Of a stretch of 12,591 nt of DNA, positions 5,332 to 12,591 are shown in pieces. The first letter of the stretch is position 1. Every line of letters starts with the position of its first letter. Source of the DNA: an uncultured Sphingomonadales bacterium. Its GTDB lineage: Bacteria > Pseudomonadota > Alphaproteobacteria > Sphingomonadales > Sphingomonadaceae. Position numbers and translations under genes: made by a program. The stretch spans positions 1 through 12,591 of the forward strand of contig CALDKP010000183.1 of assembly GCA_937898535.1 (NCBI GenBank), read 5' to 3'. Below the pieces are notes generated by a model. It was not told where the DNA came from, ran no database searches, and worked only from the letters and a program-made list of their open reading frames with translations.

Positions 5332-5982
5332 ATGTCAGATAATTCAGAAACACATGCCATCATGAATTTTGTTCGATCGGTTGGAACAGATGGACTGGAG
5401 TCAACTGGTGCGGAGGCCGTGGACTACTCAGGCGTCCTTTATAATGTGTCGGGTAGTACTAACGATCCGACACATGTGCCGAACCATCATGGTAAGACTT
5501 GGAGGCAGTTGCTGATCGACTTCGGTATCAATGCCAATGCTCAATGCTATGTCACCAACTATCCTGCCCCTAACGGTAGTTCCCATCCGAACTTTTCGGT
5601 TGGCGGACATATGACAACAAACCCACAAGGACACGTGGCCATCAACGGCTTTTGTTATCTTATGCCCTTATGTTTCTGGCACAATAGCACGAGCAATAAT
5701 GGAAAACCATTCTCTCATCAATTGACCGCAATGTTGAAACTTACCGGATACATGAAGGGCGAGCTTGCTTTAACATTTCAGGTGCGCCTGCCCAGTAGCG
5801 AGCCGTTCGCGTTACTCTTCAGCAAAGATGGCGCTTGGAACTATCGCGACGTCTCGCAGTCAGAAGCGGAGAGCTTCGTTTCAGAGCCAAGCGCCATCGG
5901 GGCAGATCATTACGTCCTGATTGAGCGCGTCCGCGGCGAGCAGACGCTCCATTACATTCGAAACCACAATCTGCCCATCTGA
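5332..5982 (+). CDS. Protein of unknown function with a Cys/His cluster
   Basis: A 216-residue cytoplasmic protein with no signal peptide or membrane helix. I do not recognise its family. The centre has a Cys/His cluster: Cys72 (QCYVTNYPAP), GGHM at 91-94 with His93, Cys108 in GFCYLMPLC, Cys114, and His117-Asn118 in CFWHN. The order 'Cys ... GGH ... PLCxxHN' recalls a treble-clef or HNH-like zinc site, where the end of a strand (nLxPLCxxCH) carries ligands. This is a resemblance only. The start is the ATG at 5332, five bases after a strong GGAGG; a TTG start at 5320 would leave that site inside the gene. The gene follows repeat copy 1 and a second hairpin, and ends before a hairpin at 6002. 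Codon use is less GC-rich than in the flanking genes, pointing to transfer. Confidence 0.75.
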   Translation: MSDNSETHAIMNFVRSVGTDGLESTGAEAVDYSGVLYNVSGSTNDPTHVPNHHGKTWRQLLIDFGINANAQCYVTNYPAPNGSSHPNFSVGGHMTTNPQGHVAINGFCYLMPLCFWHNSTSNNGKPFSHQLTAMLKLTGYMKGELALTFQVRLPSSEPFALLFSKDGAWNYRDVSQSEAESFVSEPSAIGADHYVLIERVRGEQTLHYIRNHNLPI

Positions 5983-6001
5983 CCCATGTTAATCTTTGAT
6001 T

Positions 6002-6025
6002 GGCCGCCCCTAAGAAGGGGTGGCC
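6002..6025. terminator. GC-rich hairpin between convergent genes
   Basis: GGCCGCCCCT pairs with AGGGGTGGCC around an AAGA loop: ten pairs including one G-U. There is no T-run on either side, so it is at best a weak or rho-assisted terminator. It lies 20 bases after the stop of the unknown gene (+) and 4 bases after the predicted original stop of the broken lipoprotein gene (-). Confidence 0.5.
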
Positions 6026-6028
6026 TGC

Positions 6029-6224
6029 CTAGCTTGCGCGCCGCTGACTAGGCGGGTTGAACACGGCTCGACCTGCTTTCGAGACGACCTGCAGTTTCGT
6101 CACAAAACCGAGCGAGTCTGCAATTTCGCTTGCAAGCGTCTCATCCAGTGCCACCGCCATAAGAGGCGCAGCCACCCGTCAGCGCAGTCGCGGCGATCAA
6201 TGTTGTGATAAGTGCTTTTTTCAT
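6029..6224 (-). pseudogene. Small lipoprotein gene, probably frameshifted
   Basis: The minus strand has a textbook start: AAGGAG about six bases before the ATG at 6224, then a lipoprotein signal (MKKALITTLIAATAL) ending in TGGCASYGGG. The frame stops at 6141 after only 27 codons. One base shift in the GGCGGTGGC stretch (around 6150) opens a frame that continues ALDETLASEIADSLGFV and about 22 more residues to a TAG at 6029, directly before the hairpin at 6002-6025. The simplest reading is a ~65-residue lipoprotein gene with a one-base insertion. Alternatively, the 27-codon product is real, like an entericidin-type peptide. The lipobox TGGC has an extra Gly compared with the usual LTGC. The DNA is GC-rich like the chromosome, so this may be host sequence left between two inserted units. 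Confidence 0.5.
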
Positions 6225-6350
6225 ATGGAGCTCCTTCGGTTGATCCGAACAGCCAAAGCACGTCAGCGTCAGCGTACGGACGGTTGTAACGGAAGGATAA
6301 CGGGTTGGAGCGCGGGGTGTTCCGTGTGGGCGGCTGGGGTGCGTGGCGGA

Positions 6351-6371
6351 GTATACGAACGGTTCGTATAC
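6351..6371. promoter_or_regulatory. Palindromic site, copy 2
   Basis: Same 21 bases as in copy 1. Here the overlapping second palindrome is perfect: CGGTTCG-TATA-CGAACCG, 18 bases, at 6360-6377. Three GAAC/GTTC half-sites therefore stand in regular alternation, as for two overlapping dimer sites. Confidence 0.7.
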
Positions 6372-6467
6372 GAACCGCTCTTACTTGGGCCAACCAATGA
6401 TGATTGCTACCTTCTCGCTAGGTTTCGGTGACAGTGCGCTCAACGCCTATTCAGTGCACTCTCACCG
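6351..6467 (+). repeat. Direct repeat copy 2 of 3 (operator-promoter-leader-like element)
   Basis: Second ~117-bp element, with seven substitutions relative to copy 3. It has the invariant palindrome (6351-6371), TTGGGC (6385-6390) and TACCTT (6408-6413) with 17 bases between, and stem-loop arms at 6426-6437 and 6456-6467 with one mismatch (CTCACC instead of GTCACC). It precedes the DUF2971 gene by 61 bases. The short frame at 6428 starts with GTG here and runs to 6505. Confidence 0.9.
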
Positions 6468-6481
6468 TAATTGGCACCGCG

Positions 6482-6503
6482 ATATCTGCGCTGAAGCAGA
6501 TAT
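6482..6503 (+). other. Stem-loop in the leader of the DUF2971 gene
   Basis: ATATCTGC pairs perfectly with GCAGATAT around a GCTGAA loop. It lies 14 bases after repeat copy 2 and 25 bases before the ATG at 6529, close to the AGGGGG ribosome binding site. It is not shared with the other units. Confidence 0.5.
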
Positions 6504-6528
6504 AAATTGGCATAGATAGGGGGTCTTT

Positions 6529-7494
6529 ATGCGCGCTAAGGTAGCTCTCCCTCAACCGTTTCAGGACGCCGTCAACGCGTTCCAAGAAAAGGTGAATGCG
6601 AAGCTGGACAGTCAGCAGAAAGCCGACAAGGTCCAGCAACCTCTTTATCATTACACTACGGCTGCAGGGCTTAAGGGCATATTTGAGACGGAGCAGCTTT
6701 GGTTCACCGATTACCGTTTTCACAATGACCCAGATGAGTTTCGCTACGGGAAGAAACTAGCAGTTGAGGCTCTTAATACATTGGCAGAACCAAACTACTT
6801 CGCAAACCCGCTAATAAATTCTGTTCGGAGCATTCTGACAAGTGACCAGCTGGACTCAGCCCTTGATGTGTTTCTGGCTTGCTTCACCCGTAAACGGAAT
6901 GATTTAGGGCAATGGAGAGCCTACGGAGATAATGGTCGGGGTTTTGCAATTGGATTTGCCCCTCCGATGTTTGCGATTAAAGAATCTGCCTTAGGAACGA
7001 AGATTGACAAAATATTTCTCGGATCAGTTGTTTATGGTCGGAAAAAGGCTCTGTCACGACACAGAGAGGCAATCGGTTGGGCGAGAGATGAATTTTTGAA
7101 GGCTGCCGGCCCATCTCCTCCTCTGAAGATGTCATCCGTGAATAAAGATGCCTTTGTAAGAGAGATGCGAAACTCTCTCATTGCCCAGCCGCTAATTTGG
7201 TATTCGCTAACAGCAAAACATCACGCTTACCGTGATGAATATGAGGTTCGGCAGGTTCTATTGGGTGCGGGTGATGACCTAAAGCCCTACATCCAAACAA
7301 GAGTTCGGGGGAGTGAGATTGTGCCTTATGTCGCGGTGCCGTGGCGTGTTCGAGATGCAGGCATGATTAAGGAAATCGTTGTAGGTCCAGCTGCTTCATT
7401 GGGAGCAGAAGAAGCCGTAAAAGCCATGCTCCGTTCTTATCGCGTCAACGGGGTGAAAGTTACCCGTTCTAAAATTCCATACCGTCCAGTCTGA
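6529..7494 (+). CDS. DUF2971 family protein
   Basis: A 321-residue cytoplasmic protein. The DUF2971 signature is clear: LYHYTTAAGLKGIFETEQLW followed by TDYRFHNDPDEF (about 39-71), and FLACFTRKRNDLGQWRAYG with GFAIGF (about 115-143). A C-terminal part contains YRDEYEVRQVLL and PYVAVPW, also usual for the family. The biochemical role of DUF2971 is not established; members are scattered in accessory regions of many bacteria. Residues 1-36 form a helical, charged extension before the conserved domain. The start is the ATG at 6529, six bases after AGGGGG. The gene follows repeat copy 2 by 61 bases and is followed after 71 bases by copy 3. Base composition is lower in GC than the core genes, as in the other units. 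Confidence 0.85.
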   Translation: MRAKVALPQPFQDAVNAFQEKVNAKLDSQQKADKVQQPLYHYTTAAGLKGIFETEQLWFTDYRFHNDPDEFRYGKKLAVEALNTLAEPNYFANPLINSVRSILTSDQLDSALDVFLACFTRKRNDLGQWRAYGDNGRGFAIGFAPPMFAIKESALGTKIDKIFLGSVVYGRKKALSRHREAIGWARDEFLKAAGPSPPLKMSSVNKDAFVREMRNSLIAQPLIWYSLTAKHHAYRDEYEVRQVLLGAGDDLKPYIQTRVRGSEIVPYVAVPWRVRDAGMIKEIVVGPAASLGAEEAVKAMLRSYRVNGVKVTRSKIPYRPV

Positions 7495-7565
7495 TCATTC
7501 TCACTTCGAGGCGCGGTCAATGTCTAGGGCATATCGTACGTGTCACCATAATTGGGAGGGTCTGA

Positions 7566-7586
7566 GTATACGAACGGTTCGTATAC
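7566..7586. promoter_or_regulatory. Palindromic site, copy 3
   Basis: Same 21 bases as in copies 1 and 2, starting after TCTGA. As in copy 1, the overlapping second palindrome has one mismatch (GTTCGTATACGAGC). Confidence 0.7.
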
Positions 7587-7682
7587 GAGCCGCTCGCACT
7601 TGGGCCAATCAATGATGGTTGCTACCTTCTCACTAGGTTTCGGTGACAGTGCGCTCAACGCCTATTCAGTGCACTGTCACCG
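7566..7682 (+). repeat. Direct repeat copy 3 of 3 (operator-promoter-leader-like element)
   Basis: Third ~117-bp element, with the best stem-loop: CGGTGACAGTGC (7641-7652) pairs perfectly with GCACTGTCACCG (7671-7682) around an 18-base loop. The palindrome is at 7566-7586. The promoter-like TTGGGC (7600-7605) and TACCTT (7623-7628) are 17 bases apart. The short frame starting with GTG at 7643 does not stop soon after the repeat but continues to 7855. The 5'-nucleotidase gene starts at 7892. Confidence 0.9.
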
Positions 7683-7855
7683 AAACCCAATTTTTTCCGG
7701 CAGAAATTCGCGACCCTATATTTGAGCAAACACCAAATCCTTATATATCAGCTATGAATTCTTCAGAAGAAATTGAAGTAAATGTTGTTAAAAGTTATAA
7801 ACAAGGCGAGCTTTACAAAATATATATAATGGGACTGGCTCAAAAAGCTGCTTGA
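7643..7855 (+). CDS. Doubtful small ORF starting inside repeat copy 3
   Basis: A 70-codon frame begins with GTG in the left stem arm of the repeat (MTVRSTPIQCTVTETQ...) and runs into AT-rich DNA, ending in KIYIMGLAQKAA. The corresponding frames in copies 1 and 2 stop after 17 and 25 residues. Only AGG, five bases upstream, resembles a ribosome binding site. The part after the repeat (NSSEEIEVNVVKSYKQGEL) looks plausible as protein, and an internal ATG at 7754 would give 33 residues. It could be a real small gene fused to the leader frame, or a chance frame. No family recognised. The 5'-nucleotidase gene begins 37 bases after its stop. Confidence 0.3.
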   Translation: MTVRSTPIQCTVTETQFFPAEIRDPIFEQTPNPYISAMNSSEEIEVNVVKSYKQGELYKIYIMGLAQKAA

Positions 7856-7891
7856 AATTTATTTTTCAATTTAATATTCGGAATTAAATTT

Positions 7892-8815
7892 ATGGCATTT
7901 CCCATCGAAAATAAGTTAGTTGTTGCGATAACATCGACTGCTTTATTTGATTTTACAAAAGAACATGACATATATTTGAAAGATGGAATTGAAACATTTC
8001 GAGCATACCAATCCGAACATAGGCATGATATTCCACCTCCAGGATCCGCGTTTCCATTCATCAAAAGACTGCTCCACTTAAACAGAATATTTTCCGACGA
8101 ATTGCCAGTTGAGGTTGTTTTATTATCCAGAAACGATCCAGAGGCTGGACTTCGAATTATGGACGCGATGCCACATTATGACCTCGACATTACTCGCGCA
8201 TCGTTTTTATCGGGTAGAGCACCTTATCCGTTTATGTCCGCAGTAAACGCATGTCTTTATTTAAGTACAAACCAAGAAGAGGTCAAAGACGCCGTATCGG
8301 AGGGATATCCAGCAGGCTATGCTCTACCATGCGCGGCATCATATGATGATAGCGATACCCAGTTACGAATAGCATTCGACTTTGACGGTGTGCTGGTCGA
8401 TGATGAAGCCGAGAGCAAATTCATCGATGGCAATCTGCCATTGTTCCATCATCATGAAGTTGAAAACAAAGACCGGCCGCTAAAAAATGGTCCACTCATG
8501 CCATTAATGCAACGCCTTTCAGCGATCCAGAAACTTCAAGATTCTCGATCAAATTTATCAAATAACCCCGACAAAGCTATTCGCATTTCGATTGTTACCG
8601 CTCGGAATGCTCCTGCTCATGAGCGGCTTATTAATACAATGAAACACCTTGGGCTTGAGACGGACGAACTTTTTCTAACTGGTGGTATCGAGAAGAAAAA
8701 CTTCCTAGATGTCATAAAACCACAAATATTCTTCGATGATCAAATTGGCCATTTAAAACCCGCCTCAGAGCGCACGCCCTGTGTACACATTCCGTTCGGC
8801 GTCAGGAATTTATAG
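7892..8815 (+). CDS. Cytosolic 5'-nucleotidase, cN-I family
   Basis: A 307-residue soluble enzyme that fits the bacterial branch of the cN-I/NT5C1 5'-nucleotidase family (HAD superfamily) along its full length. Family-wide segments seen include VVLLSRNDPEAGLRIM (75-90), the HAD motif I AFDFDGVLVDDEAE (161-174) with nucleophile Asp163 and Asp165, motif II VTARNAPAHER (235-245), the lysine segment GGIEKK (264-269) and motif IV IFFDDQ (279-284). The end VHIPFGV is also typical. These enzymes hydrolyse nucleoside 5'-monophosphates, in animals mainly AMP, to nucleoside and phosphate using Mg2+. The ribosome binding site is weak. The gene is strikingly AT-rich, with codons unlike the flanking Stealth and HTH genes, so recent transfer is likely. 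It is the last gene of the repeat-headed array; no fourth repeat follows it. Confidence 0.9.
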   Translation: MAFPIENKLVVAITSTALFDFTKEHDIYLKDGIETFRAYQSEHRHDIPPPGSAFPFIKRLLHLNRIFSDELPVEVVLLSRNDPEAGLRIMDAMPHYDLDITRASFLSGRAPYPFMSAVNACLYLSTNQEEVKDAVSEGYPAGYALPCAASYDDSDTQLRIAFDFDGVLVDDEAESKFIDGNLPLFHHHEVENKDRPLKNGPLMPLMQRLSAIQKLQDSRSNLSNNPDKAIRISIVTARNAPAHERLINTMKHLGLETDELFLTGGIEKKNFLDVIKPQIFFDDQIGHLKPASERTPCVHIPFGVRNL

Positions 8816-8864
8816 TGGCTTGATTTAGTGACTCTCTTGACCCCTCACTTTCCATTTCCCAAAA

Positions 8865-8886
8865 CCGCTGCATAAACCTACAGCGG
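8865..8886. other. Small inverted repeat before the Stealth gene
   Basis: CCGCTG (8865-8870) pairs with CAGCGG (8881-8886) around ten bases. On the minus strand four T follow the stem, so it could be a weak minus-strand terminator, although no minus-strand gene ends here. The rest of the 8816-8915 gap has TTGACC at 8837 but no convincing -10 partner. Confidence 0.3.
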
Positions 8887-8915
8887 CAAAAAAACGGGGC
8901 GTAAATTGTGGGTGA

Positions 8916-9884
8916 ATGATAGAGGTCGATGCAGTCATTACGTGGGTCGACGGGGCGGACCCCGGGCATAAGGCACAAAGGGATTTCTATCTGGCGCAGG
9001 CCAAGGCGGAGGCGGATGCTTTCGCGCGTGCGCCGCTCCATGATAATGGCACCAACCCCCATCGCTGGGTCTGCAGCGATGAACTAAATTATTGCGTCCG
9101 CTCCATCGCCAACAATGCGCCTTGGGTGCGGCGGATATGGATCGTCACTGACAACCAAATTCCGCAGATTACACAATTGCCGCCCGAATTTGCGGCGAAG
9201 ATCAGCATAGTTGACCATCGCGATATCTTTGACGGGGCGGACGATGCGTTGCCGACATTCAATTCACTGTCGATTGAAACGATGTTGTGGCGCATCCCCG
9301 GGCTGGCCGAACATTTTCTGTATTTCAACGATGATGTCTTCCTGACCGCGCCGGTTACGCCGTCGGATTTCTTTGCCGGCGATGGCCCCGTGCTGCGCGG
9401 CAAATGGACCGACCACAGCGATCTTGCCGCCTGTGGCGCGAGCCGTGATGAGGCCAGCCTGCTGAACCATTTTAATCAGATTAACGCCGCGCAGATGATT
9501 GGCTATACCGCCGATCATGTGTTCGAAAGCGCGCATGTCGTGCACCCGATGCAGCGTTCGGTGATGGCGGACTTGTTTGAAAACTACCCGTCCGAATTTG
9601 CGCACAACGCCAGCTATCGCTTTCGCGACACCGCGCAATTCCTGCCGCAAAGCCTGCATAACCATGCCTGCCTTGCCGATGGAAGCGCCGCGATATTGGA
9701 CACGCGCGATTATCTGCATATTGCCGTCGGCGCGCATGGCCAATGGAGCGCCGATGAGGTCAGCGGCTTTCTGCGCGGGGCGGAGCGCGACGCGATCAAA
9801 TTTCTGTGCGTCAATGACTTGCCAGAGGTAGAGCGCAGCTTCCCCGACGCACGTGCGTGGATCGAGGAAGCGATTGGCGGTTAG
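8916..9884 (+). CDS. Stealth family protein (sugar-phosphate transferase)
   Basis: A 322-residue protein with all four Stealth conserved regions. CR1 is VDAVITWVDGADP (4-16). CR2 spans about 54-150, including SDELNYCVRSI, APWVRRIWIVTDNQ, LPTFNS and the acidic FNDDVFL. CR3 contains HVVHPMQRSVMADL and FRDTAQFLPQSLHNH (207-250). CR4 is the short KFLCVNDLPE (295-304). Known members transfer hexose-1-phosphate from a nucleotide sugar to build phosphodiester-linked polysaccharides such as capsules, and GlcNAc-1-phosphotransferase in animals is related. The acceptor here is unknown, and no capsule export or polymer gene lies in the window. The start is the ATG at 8916; the only upstream signal is a weak GGGTGA. 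GC-rich codon use marks the return to chromosomal DNA. It converges on thiC, with 16 bases between the stop codons and no obvious terminator. Confidence 0.92.
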   Translation: MIEVDAVITWVDGADPGHKAQRDFYLAQAKAEADAFARAPLHDNGTNPHRWVCSDELNYCVRSIANNAPWVRRIWIVTDNQIPQITQLPPEFAAKISIVDHRDIFDGADDALPTFNSLSIETMLWRIPGLAEHFLYFNDDVFLTAPVTPSDFFAGDGPVLRGKWTDHSDLAACGASRDEASLLNHFNQINAAQMIGYTADHVFESAHVVHPMQRSVMADLFENYPSEFAHNASYRFRDTAQFLPQSLHNHACLADGSAAILDTRDYLHIAVGAHGQWSADEVSGFLRGAERDAIKFLCVNDLPEVERSFPDARAWIEEAIGG

Positions 9885-9900
9885 CCGCGCGGATTAAAGC

Positions 9901-11775
<1,875 letters not shown>

Positions 11776-11844
11776 GGCGTGACGTCCCGTGTTGGGGGCC
11801 ATGGACGATGGATTCGGGGCGCCAGTCGGTGGGCGCGCATGGTT

Positions 11845-11938
11845 CCGTTTCCTACGCCGGCATGACCCGGATCAGGTTCGAAAGGGTTCGGTGCGCCGGC
11901 ACCGTCTCAGCCGCGGATTTGCGGCTCCCCCAGGAACA
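11845..11938 (-). promoter_or_regulatory. TPP riboswitch (THI element) of thiC
   Basis: Read on the minus strand, the element has GGGGGAGCC, the near-invariant GGCTGAGACGGTG, ACCCTTTCGAACCTGATCCG and GTCATGCCGGCGTAGGAA in the order of the TPP aptamer. It binds thiamine pyrophosphate, and the following ~70 bases up to the thiC start would act as the expression platform. No T-run terminator is visible there, so control at translation is more likely. Confidence 0.97.
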
Positions 11939-11944
11939 AAGCTT

Positions 11945-11973
11945 AGTATGCGGCTTTTGCGCCGGATTCGCAA
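11945..11973 (-). promoter_or_regulatory. Putative promoter of the thiC transcript
   Basis: On the minus strand TTGCGA (11968-11973) and CATACT (11945-11950) are separated by 17 bases, each matching the consensus in four positions. The predicted start falls at the beginning of the riboswitch. The -35 box directly abuts the stop codon of the upstream gene (11974). Confidence 0.5.
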
Positions 11974-12591
11974 TTAATAGTAACGGAGCGCGATCGGCAC
12001 CGTCATGTTCGGCTTGGCGACGAACTGCGCCTTTTCGAACTTGGGGGCACCGAACGATTCGGTGGCGTTGTTCGAAACGCCGATGGGTTCCTTGGGGATG
12101 CCCATGAAGTTGCGGTCCATCGTCTTGCTGTTGTCGACGTCGGCGAACAGCGACACCGCGACGCTGGCGCCGACCGGCACGCGGAACTCGGCCGCACGGC
12201 CGGTGGCCTTTTGCACCGCCCCGGCAAAGGCGGCGACCAGCGGCTGGTCCGGCGACATGCGAAAGCCGTTGGTGCCGGTCATGCGCTCAAGCTGCCACGA
12301 CCCGACCGGCTCGGCGGAACTGGCCAGCACCTCGCGCATTTCCTCCAGGGCTGCGGTGATGTTCTCGTCGCGCGGCAGGAGGCGCCGGTCCAGCGTGACC
12401 GTGCACGTGGCCGGCACCACGTTGGTATTGGCGCCGCCGCTGATGGTGCCAATGTTGAGCGTGGACTGGTGTGCGCCGAGGGTGCGGGTGACCAGGCGCG
12501 CGCCCAGCACGCTGCGCAGGTGGGCAAGCAGTCGAGCCATGCGCTCGATGGCGTTGTCCCCGGCGCCAGGGTCGCCGGCATGTGCCGCGCG
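11974..12591 (-). CDS. Chimeric frame: M20 peptidase dimerisation domain joined to DUF2141-like C-terminus, 5' end cut by window
   Basis: The frame is open from the right edge to a TAA at 11974, 205 residues. The part coded at 12180-12591 is a typical M20-peptidase lid domain: AAHAGDPGAGDNAIERM, then STLNIGTISGGANTNVVPAT, TLDRRLLPRDE and SPDQPLVAAFAGAVQKATGR. After VPVGAS (12163-12180) the sequence should return to the M20 catalytic domain with its His ligand. Instead it reads VAVSLFADVDN, DRNFMGIPKEPIGVSNNA, FGAPKFEKAQF and a final IALRYY, which is the C-terminal pattern of the DUF2141 family of small exported proteins. The M20 catalytic end is missing. Codon use before the junction is high-GC and could be betaproteobacterial; after it, it resembles the 5' part of thiC. 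It is either a real fusion by recombination or a contig joining error. Confidence 0.65.
   Translation of the reverse strand, partial: RAAHAGDPGAGDNAIERMARLLAHLRSVLGARLVTRTLGAHQSTLNIGTISGGANTNVVPATCTVTLDRRLLPRDENITAALEEMREVLASSAEPVGSWQLERMTGTNGFRMSPDQPLVAAFAGAVQKATGRAAEFRVPVGASVAVSLFADVDNSKTMDRNFMGIPKEPIGVSNNATESFGAPKFEKAQFVAKPNMTVPIALRYY

Noticed and set aside
6100..6393. 97-residue minus-strand frame starting in repeat copy 2
   Set aside because: It begins with a non-ATG codon inside the repeat and crosses the lipoprotein start region in a different frame; the lipoprotein frame has the ribosome binding site.
5119..7682. CRISPR array
   Set aside because: Only three repeats of ~117 bp, more than 1 kb apart, with genes between; no short regular spacers or cas genes.

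Overview
The window looks like alphaproteobacterial DNA, most likely from a sphingomonad (Sphingomonadales). The main evidence is a thiC gene behind a TPP riboswitch, a divergent M17 leucyl aminopeptidase, an HTH protein of a type I associate with sphingomonads, a Stealth-type sugar-phosphate transferase and a cold-shock gene with a long leader. Family assignments come from recognising motifs in the translations; no database search was run.

Layout. 1-5050 is ordinary chromosomal DNA: the 5' part of an M17 aminopeptidase (-), a divergent lipoprotein (+), an EthA-like Baeyer-Villiger monooxygenase (-), a PhnA/YjdM-type protein (+), a bidirectional terminator, a cold-shock gene (-), and three small minus-strand genes (phasin-like, exported, HTH).

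5119-8815 is an accessory, AT-richer island and the most unusual part of the window. A ~117-bp direct repeat occurs three times (5119-5234, 6351-6467, 7566-7682), each copy upstream of a different unrelated plus-strand gene: an unknown protein with a Cys/His cluster, a DUF2971 protein, and a cN-I-type 5'-nucleotidase preceded by a doubtful small ORF. Each copy starts with an invariant 21-bp palindrome, has a promoter-like centre and ends exactly at the base of a stem-loop whose 18-nt loop is invariant. The array could be a regulon built on a copied operator-promoter-leader module, or a set of mobile cassettes sharing a boundary element. No integrase or transposase is visible. A frameshifted small lipoprotein gene lies between the first and second units.

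8916-11973 returns to GC-rich DNA: Stealth protein (+), then convergent thiC (-) with its riboswitch and promoter. The thiC codon composition changes abruptly around 11000. At the right edge, a minus-strand reading frame joins an M20-peptidase dimerisation domain in frame to what looks like the C-terminus of a DUF2141 protein (junction near 12163-12180). This suggests either a true fusion or recombination, or a chimeric contig, so the last ~430 bases should be treated with caution.
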